A stretch of 64,000 nt of DNA from Stieleria varia (GTDB taxonomy: Bacteria; Planctomycetota; Planctomycetia; Pirellulales; Pirellulaceae). Positions 44,902 through 53,266 of this stretch are shown piece by piece (position 1 is the first letter of the stretch; each line of letters starts with the position of its first letter). Where the stretch lies: contig NZ_CP151726.1 in assembly GCF_038443385.1 (NCBI RefSeq), positions 1,922,001 to 1,986,000 of the forward strand, in the 5' to 3' direction. A model generated the notes under the pieces. That model had not been told where the DNA came from. It saw only the letters and a list, made by a program, of their open reading frames with translations, and did no database searches. Position numbers and translations under genes: made by a program.

Positions 44902-45336
44902 TCAGTTCCACCCGCTTGAGTTGCCCTTGCTCAGGATCGCGTCGATCTCTTCGCGAGTGATGTTGTATCGCACCATGAATCCTTTGGTCATCAACTCCAT
45001 TTCCTGCTGCATTTGTTGAACCCCACGGCTTGGCCCACCATTGTTTTGAATCCCCTCGATTATCTTTTTCTTTTGGTTCAGGGTTTTGTAGATTTCTCGC
45101 TCTACCGCTTCCGTTAGTTTTGGCGGACCCATGGTTACCTTTCCGTTCTCAACGGTAATGGCCTCGTTGGAAATGATGGTTGTTTTCCCATTCGTCTCCG
45201 CTGGCGAGGTTTCTTGTGCGATCTCGGGAACCGCATCGATCGGTGTCGCTTGCTGTTTGTTTTTGGTGGCGACGTTGTCGCATCCTGCGGCTAGCAGCAA
45301 CAGAACAACGAGACCTGAGATCATCGGACGAGCCAT
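44902..45336 (-). CDS. Small lipoprotein, unknown function
   Basis: 144 residues. The N-terminus MARPMISGLVVLLLLAAGC has a good lipobox (LAAGC), so the protein should be lipidated. The mature part is Lys/Glu-rich with a helical C-terminus (RGVQQMQQEMELMTKGFMVR, NITREEIDAILSKG). It is convergent with the sialidase-like gene. No family is recognised. Confidence 0.7.
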   Translation of the reverse strand: MARPMISGLVVLLLLAAGCDNVATKNKQQATPIDAVPEIAQETSPAETNGKTTIISNEAITVENGKVTMGPPKLTEAVEREIYKTLNQKKKIIEGIQNNGGPSRGVQQMQQEMELMTKGFMVRYNITREEIDAILSKGNSSGWN

Positions 45337-45575
45337 CGGATTCCTTGTCCTGAAAGAGTGGTGAATAGCGGATCGTCGTTGCTAGCGAAGCAAGCGGTTT
45401 GTAGCCGGTCACTCTGTTTGTACACCGGCATGATGGGACGAACAAGCATTTTCAGTAATCAGCACCGTTGGAAAGTATTCCACTCCGTTGGACAGCATTC
45501 CACTGCGTTGGGTGCTGGAAATGATTAGAATCTGAGTCCCGAAAACAGTTCCTTGCCACCATCGGTCATTTCGCC

Positions 45576-47207
45576 ATGCGTCAACGTTTTGTCTTCCTAC
45601 TGTCACTCTGTCTGTTGCCACTGTGCCTGCTAACGCCTCCGAGTCTCTGTGCCGCCGATCGGCCGAACATCCTGATGATCATGGTCGATGATCTGGGGTT
45701 CTCGGACTTGGGATGTTATGGCAGCGAAATCGAAACGCCGAACCTTGACGCCTTGGCCGGCGGCGGAATGCGGTTTTCTCAGTTTTACAACACCGCCAAG
45801 TGCCACTCGTCCCGCGTTTCATTGTTGACCGGTCAATACTGCATCGCCGCGGGTGATACATCGCTTCGCAACGCGGTGACCAGTGCGGAAGTATTGCGGG
45901 CGAGCGGTTACTCGACCGCGATGACGGGCAAGTGGCACTTGCAAAAGCAGCCCACGGATTTTGGATTCCAACGCTACTTTGGCCACCTCAGTGGAGCATG
46001 CAATTATTTCCTCGGCGACAACACGTTCCGTCTCAATGGCCAGCCGTGGCAAGTGCCCAAGACGGATTTCTACACCACGGTTGCCAACGTCGATTACGCC
46101 GTCGAGTTCTTGAATGAAGCTCGCCAGAAGAAGGATCCATGGTACTTGTACGTTGCGTTCAATGCACCGCATGCTCCCCTGCAAGCTTTGCCGGACGACT
46201 ATGCGAAGTACGATGATGGTCGCTACGCCGCCGGTTGGGATGCGATCCAGGCCAAACGTGTGGAGAAACAAAAGCAGATCGGTTTGTTGGCTGCGGATCT
46301 GCAGGCGAGTCCTCGTCCCGATCATATTCCCGCCTGGTCGACACTGAATGACGATCGCAAAGCGTTTGAAACGAAACGCATGACGACGTTGGCTGCGATG
46401 ATCGACCGAGTTGATCAAGAGGTCGGTCGACTGGTCGCGAATTTGAAAGCCGCCGGCGAATTCGAAAACACTCTCATTTGGTTCGTCTCGGACAACGGTG
46501 CCTGTCCGTATGATCGACGCAGCACGGGTATCCACAAGTTGCCGACCGATGGCAGCGTCAGTTGGAGCGACTCGACCGGTTGGGCATGGGCACGCAACAC
46601 GCCGTTTCGGTTCTACAAACAGAATCAGTTCGAAGGCGGAATCAGCTCGCCTGCCATCGTCCACTGGCCGGCCGGAATCAAAGTCGCACCGGGTAGCATC
46701 GTGCGTACACCGGCTCACTTGATCGACATCATGCCGACGTTTGCCGACGTCGCAGGGGCGACGATCCCGTCAGAGTTTGCCGATCGCGAACTGCGACCCG
46801 TCTCGGGCGTTTCGCTGAAACCCCTGTTGCAAGGCGGCGACGTCACGCGAAGCCAACCGATCCACTTGTTGTTTGCCTCCGATCGTGGACTACGTGATGG
46901 CGACTGGAAAGCCGTCAGCTATCGTTCCAGTCCGTGGGAGCTGTATCATATCGCGACCGATCGTACGGAACTCAACAATGTGGCGGCGCAGAACCCCGAG
47001 CGATTGCAGTCCATGGTGCAGCAGTGGACCACGATGGCTGAAAACGTCTTGCACGCGAATAAACAAACGACCAAGCCTGTTTCGGAGGAAGTCAAACCGC
47101 ATCTGCACCCCGAATGGACGGATTTCACCAAGCCGCTCGTCGATGGCGGGAACGGTAAGTCAGGCGAAGCGAAAAAAGGCCGACGCAAGAAGGCAACGGC
47201 CAAGTAA
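45576..47207 (+). CDS. Secreted sulfatase with CHSSR active-site variant
   Basis: 543 residues with a signal peptide (cleavage after SLCAA). RPNILMIMVDDLGFSDLGCYG carries the metal-binding aspartates. The active-site motif is CHSSRVSLLTG with Cys76; a Ser stands where Pro or Ala is usual (CxPSR/CxASR). FNAPHAPLQ, WFVSDNGACP and the sulfatase C-terminal domain (WELYHIATDRTELNN) are present. The C-terminus is Lys/Arg-rich. It should hydrolyse sulfate esters outside the cytoplasm if its cysteine is converted to formylglycine. It is followed by the redoxin-like gene. Confidence 0.9.
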   Translation: MRQRFVFLLSLCLLPLCLLTPPSLCAADRPNILMIMVDDLGFSDLGCYGSEIETPNLDALAGGGMRFSQFYNTAKCHSSRVSLLTGQYCIAAGDTSLRNAVTSAEVLRASGYSTAMTGKWHLQKQPTDFGFQRYFGHLSGACNYFLGDNTFRLNGQPWQVPKTDFYTTVANVDYAVEFLNEARQKKDPWYLYVAFNAPHAPLQALPDDYAKYDDGRYAAGWDAIQAKRVEKQKQIGLLAADLQASPRPDHIPAWSTLNDDRKAFETKRMTTLAAMIDRVDQEVGRLVANLKAAGEFENTLIWFVSDNGACPYDRRSTGIHKLPTDGSVSWSDSTGWAWARNTPFRFYKQNQFEGGISSPAIVHWPAGIKVAPGSIVRTPAHLIDIMPTFADVAGATIPSEFADRELRPVSGVSLKPLLQGGDVTRSQPIHLLFASDRGLRDGDWKAVSYRSSPWELYHIATDRTELNNVAAQNPERLQSMVQQWTTMAENVLHANKQTTKPVSEEVKPHLHPEWTDFTKPLVDGGNGKSGEAKKGRRKKATAK

Positions 47208-47258
47208 AACGTTTAAGCATTCATTTCCTTTCCCTTTACTCCCCCCCTCGGTGTGATC

Positions 47259-48035
47259 ATGAGAAACATTGTCATTTGTGTTGCCGTGTTGGTGATGGTT
47301 TGTAGCGTTTCGTTTGCCCAAGATGCCGGCAACGAAAAATTGCCAGACAACGCGTCAGGCAATCAGGCCGACAAGCCGGCAGAGATGCGACGTCAACAGC
47401 AGGCGAGAACACGGACGCGTCCGCCGGTGGAGGTCAAGGATCCTGCGGGATTCATCAAGCCGAAGGACAAGGATGTTTTCTCAGGGCCACAAGCCGGTGA
47501 AAAACTGCCATCCTTTAAAGCCATCGGGATCGCCGGCGAGCAAAGCGACAAAGAGTTGGACCTTGTCGAGATCGCGGACGGCAAACCCATGATCTTGATC
47601 TTTCAAGACGACACACCCGCAGGAATCCGCGGCCTGTTTGGTTTCGCCAGGGCGATCGATGCGATCAAGAAACAGACGGACAAACAGCTCACCTTTGCAT
47701 CCGTCTTTTTGGACGATGACGCCACCAAGATCTCAGCCAACGCAAAACGCTATCCACCGAACTTGACCCAACTGTTGACGTTGGCTGTTTCTCCCGATGG
47801 TCGTAGCGGACCAGGAGCCTACGGATTGGATCGCAACATCCCGATGACGATCTTGATCGTCAACGAAGGCAAGGTGTTGCACAATTTTGCGATGACGCAG
47901 TCAATGGCGTATCCCGATCCGCACGTACTGGGCGCCGTCGCCGAATTGATCGGCGCTGAGCGTGAAACGGTGGCCAAATGGATCAACGATGCACAAGCTG
48001 CCCAACAGAGAATGAGACCGGCTCCGGCTCGGTAG
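47259..48035 (+). CDS. Exported redoxin-like protein lacking catalytic cysteines
   Basis: 258 residues from the ATG at 47259; GTG two codons earlier is the alternative. A signal peptide ends at VSFAQ. After a charged linker, the region from GEKLPSFKAIGI to MTILIVNEGKVLHNFAM has a thioredoxin/peroxiredoxin-like order, but the place of the CxxC reads LIFQDDTPAGIRG, so no redox cysteine is present. It follows the sulfatase by 50 bp on the same strand and could be a partner. Fold assignment is by pattern only. Confidence 0.65.
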   Translation: MRNIVICVAVLVMVCSVSFAQDAGNEKLPDNASGNQADKPAEMRRQQQARTRTRPPVEVKDPAGFIKPKDKDVFSGPQAGEKLPSFKAIGIAGEQSDKELDLVEIADGKPMILIFQDDTPAGIRGLFGFARAIDAIKKQTDKQLTFASVFLDDDATKISANAKRYPPNLTQLLTLAVSPDGRSGPGAYGLDRNIPMTILIVNEGKVLHNFAMTQSMAYPDPHVLGAVAELIGAERETVAKWINDAQAAQQRMRPAPAR

Positions 48036-48147
48036 CGGGCAAGCTCCCTGGGCAAGACAGCGGTAGCGGGCGTTCCGCAGACGCAACCAATGCATCGTCC
48101 CACCAGAAACCCTCTTTCTGACCGCGAAGCCGGTCAAAGACGGTAGC

Positions 48148-48173
48148 CGTCGGTTGCGATATCGCACCGACGG
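48148..48173. terminator. Palindrome downstream of the redoxin-like gene
   Basis: gtcggttgcgatatcgcaccgac forms a hairpin centred on gcgatatcgc about 115 bases after the stop. There is no U-run, so a terminator role is a guess; it might belong to the array beside it. Confidence 0.35.
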
Positions 48174-48188
48174 TCAGCTTGTTCTGTA

Positions 48189-48263
48189 GGCGAACGTTAG
48201 CAATCACACGGCGGCGACGAACAGCTCTCCACTTCAGCCAACGTGATTTCGCCGCTCGTGTGT
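48189..48263 (-). other. attC-like site 1 (distal end of array)
   Basis: Imperfect inverted repeat: cacacggcggcgacgaa at 48205 and ttcgccgctcgtgtg at 48248, with unpaired bases in each arm. The loop holds ctctccacttcagcc, the plus-strand form of the motif TGAArTGGAnAG shared with the other sites. The edge is ggcgaac (GTTCGCC on the minus strand). The stop of the gene at 48234 lies in the loop. Confidence 0.6.
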
Positions 48264-49070
48264 ATTTTGTGGTTCGTCCGAATTCCGTCGCGAAGATGCC
48301 TTCACGTTGGGAAGTGACTCTAGAAAGCTTGGCGAGCAGCCAGCCAACCATATGTGATGGCGGGTTGCTTTTGTACATCGCACAATATAACGCTTGCTCA
48401 GATTAGGCCATATTGCTCCCAGGGAAAATATCGGTGCTCCGATTAAGACTCCCCAAAAAAAACGCTCTGATTCCAACCCGAGTACGAAACTAAACAATCC
48501 AGTCAGCAGTCCAATGGCACATAACACTCTTCCAAGCCATTTGTTCCTGCCTAGCTTATGCAACGCTTCATCAGAAACCGGAACGTGGAGTTCAGCGATG
48601 TGTACAATGAACATCCAGTACAGGAAAAATACGGTTGTTGACGCGAGGATTCGAGTTAATGCAAGGAGCGCGAGGACGATTGAGTTAACGTTGTCAAAAA
48701 GTGCATTGACGACGAGACCGGTAAAAGAATAAGTCACAACAGACAATACGATTATGCTGAGGTGGACGAGTTCGGTTCTTGAATTGGGCACAAATGCCAC
48801 ACACTTTGTGATGCGATTCCGAGTTGGGTTGTTAGTGACAATGCATCGATTTGGAAAAAGATACTTCCGCATGTCAATCACGAGATATGAACTGTCTCGG
48901 TAAAGACCGGTTGATGACTCAAGATTTGAGTTCGCGATCGGTTCTTCCAAATCTTGTATTGCAGCGGCAAGGTTCCGGCCACATTCCGGACATGCGAATC
49001 TTGGCATCCCCCCAAGCGTCTTTTCCGGGAATTCAGCCCCGCAATCACATTGTCTCGTGACTCTAGTCAT
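48234..49070 (-). CDS. Cassette gene: zinc-ribbon membrane protein
   Basis: 278 residues. An N-terminal zinc ribbon is clear (CDCGAEF and CPECGRN, four cysteines). About four transmembrane helices follow between 95 and 225 (LSIIVLSVVTYSFTGLVV, GRVLCAIGLLTGLFSFVLG). The tail is polar. It is not a recognised family. It starts about 50 bp inside the GTT edge of site 2 and ends within site 1, the arrangement of a single-gene integron cassette. Confidence 0.7.
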   Translation of the reverse strand: MTRVTRQCDCGAEFPEKTLGGMPRFACPECGRNLAAAIQDLEEPIANSNLESSTGLYRDSSYLVIDMRKYLFPNRCIVTNNPTRNRITKCVAFVPNSRTELVHLSIIVLSVVTYSFTGLVVNALFDNVNSIVLALLALTRILASTTVFFLYWMFIVHIAELHVPVSDEALHKLGRNKWLGRVLCAIGLLTGLFSFVLGLESERFFWGVLIGAPIFSLGAIWPNLSKRYIVRCTKATRHHIWLAGCSPSFLESLPNVKASSRRNSDEPQNTHERRNHVG

Positions 49071-49113
49071 TTATCGTTGGGGACGGGGGACGACGTGTTC
49101 GAATCTGGCCATG

Positions 49114-49190
49114 CGGACGAACGCCCTCGATGTACGGGCGTCGGGAGTTGGGCTTCCATGTCGAATTGCTGACCACTGACTCGCCGTACC
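49114..49190 (-). other. attC-like site 2
   Basis: Arms gtacgggcgtcgg (49131) and gactcgccgtacc (49178) pair imperfectly around a 34-base loop. The loop contains gcttccatgtcgaattg, a weaker form of the shared motif. The edge is ggacgaac at 49114-49121. Confidence 0.5.
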
Positions 49191-49579
49191 ATTGCTCGCT
49201 TCTGTCGCCTTCCTTGGCTGAACCGAACCGCGCGGATGCGATCTTTCGATTGTATCGTCCGCTGAGACGTCAGTGCAAATCGAGTCCTGGATTCCACTCC
49301 TGACTTTGCCCCGCTGACGATGTGGCCGAAGTCGAATGCCGATGCCGGAATGTCACCCGCGATCCAATGGCAACGACACTGCAGGCCCATCGCTGTGCGA
49401 TTCCCAAAATTCCACTGGTTGCTGCTCCAACGCGGGGTGGGCCGTGGTAACATGAACCCACGATCGAAGTCGGCAGCAGAAGGCATAGGAGTGATCCGCC
49501 GAGTCCAACGGCGACACAAAGGCCTGAACGTCACAAGACAAGGGACGAACCATCGATGAACTCTGATGCTTCCTCGCTC

Positions 49580-49815
49580 TCCATCCGGGCTTGACCCGGT
49601 GGAAGCAAGACTGATGAGCTACAAAGAAGCGGTCGATTCTCTTGGCTCCCCTCCGGCCTCGTGCCGGTGGAAGCAAGGACGATCACTGGCCATCTCAAGT
49701 CGCGTTCGTCACTTTGCCACTGGCACGAGGCCAGTGGGGAGATGGTTGCGATTGGCCTGCGGTGTCGTAGCCAGTCAGTCGGATTCACCACCGGCACGAG
49801 GCCGGTTGGAGTCTG
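49580..49815. repeat. REP-like hairpin cluster
   Basis: Four short palindromes: ccgggcttgacccgg, ccggcctcgtgccgg, ccactggcacgaggccagtgg-type and ccggcacgaggccgg. They lie just before the intron remnant and probably replaced its 5' part. From 49191 to 49579 no gene could be supported. Confidence 0.7.
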
Positions 49816-49832
49816 GTCAAATCGAACGCATG

Positions 49833-50276
49833 GTAACAGCTATGCAGACGACTTTGTGATTTTCACAAAGACCGAAGCGGCGGCGCAGCGTGTGTACGGG
49901 AGCATGGAACGCTTCTTGACCGAGCGTCTGAAATTGTCCGTCAATCACGACAAGAGCAGCATCCGCGAGACGGATGAGCTTGAGTACGTGGGCTTCGAAT
50001 TTCGTGGCTTTGGCGGCCAAATTCACGTGAGCAAGAAGGTCGTCGGGTACGCGCCTGCTACTGGAAACAGTGGCGGAAATCGAAAACCCGGCTGCGGAAA
50101 CGGATGTCGTTGGGCGTGTCCTATCGTGTCGCTCGTGGCTTTGCGATGAGCGGCAAGGGTTCGCGTTGTTTGGCAGACAGAGCGTCTTTCCGCGACGTCA
50201 GGCGTCCAACTCGCTTTATCCAACGAGTACCTGGCCGCCGAGGGCTTGTTTATTCTTGAAGAGTGATGGCTATCGC
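49833..50276 (+). pseudogene. Group II intron reverse transcriptase, decayed
   Basis: A plus-strand frame reads SYADDFVIFTKTEAAAQRV, with the YADD catalytic box of reverse transcriptases at 49841, then RFLTERLKLSVNHDKSSI and LEYVGFEFRGFGG. A second frame continues YWKQWRKSKTRLRKRMSLGV and MSGKGS, the maturase region, and a third has VQLALSNEYLAAEGLFILEE. At least two frameshifts separate these and the N-terminal half is missing. It is oriented opposite to the cassette genes, as is usual for group IIC introns that target attC sites. Confidence 0.82.
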
Positions 50277-50314
50277 TTGCATCCTTGAGGCGAAACGCAC
50301 TGTATTCATCGATC

Positions 50315-50392
50315 CTGGGCGGACTCGCATGCTAGGTGTTGTGAGAGGAGTCCCGGGTAACCGGGCTCCTATCTCGATTGGCATGGTTACAT
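50315..50392 (+). ncRNA. 3' end of a group II intron (domains V/VI, partial)
   Basis: After the reverse transcriptase remnant comes gcatgctaggtgttgtgagag, resembling the 3' strand of domain V, then cccgggtaaccggg and ctcctatctcgatt, a hairpin with a possible bulged A like domain VI. The 5' strand of domain V is degenerate. Assigned by position and pattern. Confidence 0.5.
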
Positions 50393-50410
50393 GATTCTTG
50401 TTTGCCAGTG

Positions 50411-50851
50411 TCAAAGTGCGTTTCGCAGCAGCATCAGTCTAGTATCCACATTCTCGGTGATCCAGTCTCCGTCGTCAGCATGGATTGTACCAAATCGCTC
50501 AACGCCATCGCCGTTAGTGTCGATTAGCCAACCACCTGCGTAGAGCAGTCGGTGTGTCTCAGTCCCATCGGACATGAACCGTATTGTCGCCAAATCTCCG
50601 GGCATGTTTGCGACAAAGGGGGCCCATTGTGCATTCCGACAAAGTTGGATGAAGCGTCTAACGTCCGATCGATTCGTAATTGTCAGTTCTTCGATTTGAA
50701 TCGCGTCGACGCGATCCAACTGCGTTAAGAACTTCGGTTGTGAAGCAGCATCAATCACGGGATCTGAGACGACGCTAGTGGAGGCGCATCCAGAGATCAA
50801 TACAACGCAAGCAATTAGTCCAATGCGCGGGTGCGACATTCCTTCGTCCAT
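50411..50851 (-). CDS. Cassette gene: small lipoprotein
   Basis: 146 residues from the ATG at 50851, or 142 from the ATG at 50839. MSHPRIGLIACVVLISGCAS carries a lipobox (LISGC). The mature part includes LTITNRSDVRRFIQLCRNAQ and FMSDGTETHRLLYAGGWLI, not recognised. The frame is open further upstream, but that would run through site 3. The start codon lies only a few bases from the GTT edge, typical of cassette genes. The 3' flank is the intron end. Confidence 0.65.
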   Translation of the reverse strand: MDEGMSHPRIGLIACVVLISGCASTSVVSDPVIDAASQPKFLTQLDRVDAIQIEELTITNRSDVRRFIQLCRNAQWAPFVANMPGDLATIRFMSDGTETHRLLYAGGWLIDTNGDGVERFGTIHADDGDWITENVDTRLMLLRNAL

Positions 50852-50856
50852 GTAAC

Positions 50857-50923
50857 AACCGCGATAACCGAGTCGCGCCGGTAGACTATCCATTTCAATA
50901 AGCTCAAGGCCGCGACTTCGGTT
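50857..50923 (-). other. attC-like site 3
   Basis: The clearest palindrome: aaccgagtcgcg at 50866-50877 pairs with cgcgacttcggtt at 50911-50923 with a single extra base, the extrahelical-base pattern of attC. The loop has gactatccatttcaataa. The stop of the next gene (50904) lies in the loop. The edge aac at 50857 follows tgta. Confidence 0.6.
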
Positions 50924-51767
50924 CATCGATTGGTTTGCCCCAATTCGCGTCCCATCTGCCGATCGTGAAGTCACCGACGTTGCCAGAGTCATCGGCCCAC
51001 ACCGTAAACTCCCGAGGGTCACGGTCTTCGTGATTTACCTCGACGAAATGGAGTGACCATGCGACGGATTTGTGTTTATCGTCACCAATCCCCGGAATGT
51101 TACCTGGAAACTCATGGGACACCGCTCGGTCAATCCGAAACTTGTACGCGTAACCCGCTGCTTGAAAAGTCTCGCGAACCCTATGCATGGCAACGCGCTT
51201 TAGCTCAGTGAGTTCGGAAGCCGTCAGGGCTGCGGGTGCGGGTGTCAGGCGTGCCATCGGTAGAGTGCAGAAGATCGTATTTTCGGGTCCAAAGTACGAC
51301 GCGAAATGCGACTGAAGGAACAAGTGCGGTTGAACGAACTGCCCGTCGTGCGTAATTGCCGCCTTCCACTTAAACGGAATACCTGTAGAGCCACCTAGCT
51401 TCGGGAACAGTTCCCATGTGACCGTCCATGCGTACCCGTATGCACCATAATCTTCAAGCGTTGCCGAGCGAAACATTGGTCGATGTTGCGCACCGAGCAG
51501 TTGTGTCAACAATGAATTCAACTCTGGACTAGGAAATCCCGTTTGAATAGCGAACTCGGCGGAGCAAACCTTACTAAGGTTCACTTCGTCAGCATTCGCT
51601 ATCGAGAGCCCGGTTAGAGGAGTAGCGAATGTAATGTCGCGAATTGCGGTCAAAGCCAGTATGTTGTCAAAATCGGTCAAGTCCTTGCGAACATCGAGAT
51701 CACCTTGACCAGACGCCGAACCGACCAGCTTGAGAGTGAGTGCAAGAATTAGAAACGTACGAACCAT
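50904..51767 (-). CDS. Cassette gene: exported hypothetical protein
   Basis: 287 residues with a signal peptide (MVRTFLILALTLKLVGSASG). The mature part includes WTVTWELFPKLGGSTGIPFK and FRIDRAVSHEFPGNIPGIG, with HKSVAWSLHFVEVNHEDRD near the end. No family is recognised. The ATG is about 20 bases inside the GTT edge of site 4 and the stop is in the loop of site 3. One gene per unit, no promoter visible. Confidence 0.72.
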   Translation of the reverse strand: MVRTFLILALTLKLVGSASGQGDLDVRKDLTDFDNILALTAIRDITFATPLTGLSIANADEVNLSKVCSAEFAIQTGFPSPELNSLLTQLLGAQHRPMFRSATLEDYGAYGYAWTVTWELFPKLGGSTGIPFKWKAAITHDGQFVQPHLFLQSHFASYFGPENTIFCTLPMARLTPAPAALTASELTELKRVAMHRVRETFQAAGYAYKFRIDRAVSHEFPGNIPGIGDDKHKSVAWSLHFVEVNHEDRDPREFTVWADDSGNVGDFTIGRWDANWGKPIDEPKSRP

Positions 51768-51781
51768 TGATCTTCATGTAG

Positions 51782-51870
51782 GGCGAACGGTAGACATCAC
51801 GGGGGACGGACGAAAGACTTTCCACTTCAAGAAACCGCGCAAGTCGTCCTCCCGTGCATGTCACGGTTCT
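51782..51870 (-). other. attC-like site 4
   Basis: Arms from gacatcacgggggacgg (51793) and cgtcctcccgtgcatgtc (51845) pair imperfectly. The loop holds gactttccacttcaagaa, the best form of the shared motif. The edge is ggcgaac at 51782-51788, preceded by catgtag as at other sites. It lies between two same-strand genes. Confidence 0.6.
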
Positions 51871-51877
51871 GTTTTGA

Positions 51878-52381
51878 CTAGTCTGGAAAATTCACCTGGG
51901 TGCTATCGTGCACATAAGTAGTAGCCCATGCAGTTCGACCTCGCCAGTCGCGTAGTTCTAACTGTATCTGCAAAGGATAACGTATTTCCCCAGAGTCCAT
52001 GCTCTCGTTACAAGGAATGAATGCGCCAGGTGAAATGCGATTCCAATTATTCGATGATCGCCACTTAACTCGCCATAAACTACGTGTGTTTACTGTGATC
52101 CAGGTATAGTCATCGATACCGTTCGACGCACTGGTCTGCAAGTCGTGTCGCGCGAGCACGGCAACGTACGGACGATGGTCGACTGCACGATACCAAACGG
52201 GCAAGAACCCGTCGTTCCGGATATCAAATTGGGCGAGTCGTTCGCCGGAGTCGCGCATCAAGCGAAGTTGGTGGCATGAGATTTGGGGCGAAAACGGTGA
52301 GACGAACGAAAAGACAACTGCGGATACGGCTATCGCAACAAAGAGCGTCAAGAGCTTGAAGCGGGGAGGGTGCATGTACAT
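51878..52381 (-). CDS. Cassette gene: membrane-anchored hypothetical protein
   Basis: 167 residues with one N-terminal transmembrane segment or signal anchor (FKLLTLFVAIAVSAVVFSFV). The rest is a beta-rich domain with RLAQFDIRNDGFLPVWYRAV and LQIQLELRDWRGRTAWATTY. Not recognised. The ATG at 52381 is about 20 bases from the junction gaac, and site 4 follows the stop. It is the cassette nearest the recombinase-like ORF. Confidence 0.65.
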   Translation of the reverse strand: MYMHPPRFKLLTLFVAIAVSAVVFSFVSPFSPQISCHQLRLMRDSGERLAQFDIRNDGFLPVWYRAVDHRPYVAVLARHDLQTSASNGIDDYTWITVNTRSLWRVKWRSSNNWNRISPGAFIPCNESMDSGEIRYPLQIQLELRDWRGRTAWATTYVHDSTQVNFPD

Positions 52382-52388
52382 TCATTTG

Positions 52389-52660
52389 TAAGCAGAACTT
52401 GTAATTAAGGGGAGTCAGGACTTGGCGGTTGGTTATTTGACGCCTTATGGGCGGTTGGCCCTCGCGTTATCCCGGTATTATTGGCAGTTGACTGATTTTG
52501 GCTTGGTTTTACAGCAATTTGCCAATAAGAACGCCACGCATTATAGGCAGTTGCCGCTTTAAATGCAACACTGGGTGGGGTTGACGCCCCTTATTAGGGG
52601 TTGCGTTTTGATAGGACGGACATTTTGTGCATTTGGATTTCCGATTTGAGGGGGCATGCA
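52389..52660. other. Putative attI-like junction region
   Basis: tgtaagcagaac at 52391 resembles the tgtaggcgaac edges of the attC-like sites and would mark the array start. The rest up to the recombinase-like ORF is noncoding, with the twofold element attattggcagttg / attataggcagttg. This is where an attI and promoters would be expected; neither is proven. Confidence 0.4.
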
Positions 52661-53101
52661 ATGACACGTTCTGAGAGCAGGCGTGGGAGTGGGTACGGTG
52701 GGGGGCATGAGAGCGTTGTCGCTTCGGGAAAGCCGGATTGGCCGGCGATCTGGTATGCGAAGTTGCGACGGCATCACCAAATTGCTCAGCGCGAGCGGTG
52801 GGAGTTTGATGGCGAGCATGTTGTTGCCTATTTGATGAGGGGCAATGCCGAGGACATGGCCATCTCGAAACGCCTGAAAGTGGCAGAGGCGCTGCTGGAG
52901 TTTCGCCGGTGGAAACGATGGAAAGAGTGCCCGCTTTTGGATAAGGTGTGTGAGACGCCGCGCAATGCTAAACGTGCCCAACAAAAGGGAGGGCCTAGAA
53001 TGCTGAAAGGCAATCTCGGGACGCCCGAATCGCACCTGGAGGGAGTCCCATCCTACGAATTTAGCAGTATCTGTCGCTGCATCCGCAGCTTGATGGGGTG
53101 A
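52661..53101 (+). CDS. Truncated tyrosine-recombinase-like ORF
   Basis: 146 residues from the ATG at 52661; the frame is open 20 codons further upstream. WPAIWYAKLRRHHQIAQRER and ISKRLKVAEALLEFRRWKRW resemble the N-terminal SAM-like core-binding domain of planctomycete integron-type integrases. The catalytic domain with its R-HxxR-Y residues is missing; the frame runs into repeat sequence (ctgtcgctgcatccgcagct, seen again at about 53140). It is divergent from the cassette genes, the normal position of an integron integrase. Identification is weak. Confidence 0.4.
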   Translation: MTRSESRRGSGYGGGHESVVASGKPDWPAIWYAKLRRHHQIAQRERWEFDGEHVVAYLMRGNAEDMAISKRLKVAEALLEFRRWKRWKECPLLDKVCETPRNAKRAQQKGGPRMLKGNLGTPESHLEGVPSYEFSSICRCIRSLMG

Positions 53102-53266
53102 TTGCCGGTTGGACGTGGGGCTGACGCCCCACGCTTTATGCTGTCGCTGCCTCCGCAGCTGGAAGCGGTCACAGCCAGGGGAAGTTTTTATGTTCCATGG
53201 GCAGCTTCCATCGACACGTTTGATCGACATAGCAAAGTGCTGTGTCCCCAAGATCGCCGTCTTTTC

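Noticed and set aside
45819-46718. 299-codon minus-strand frame inside the second sulfatase
   Set aside because: Shadow of the sulfatase gene; no motif of its own.
48061-48105. Match to the MITE end (tgcatcgtcc) near 48092
   Set aside because: Only about ten bases match and there is no inverted partner.
49067-49534. 155-codon minus-strand frame between the zinc-ribbon gene and the REP cluster
   Set aside because: Arg-rich low-information translation that runs through attC-like site 2; not supported as a cassette gene.
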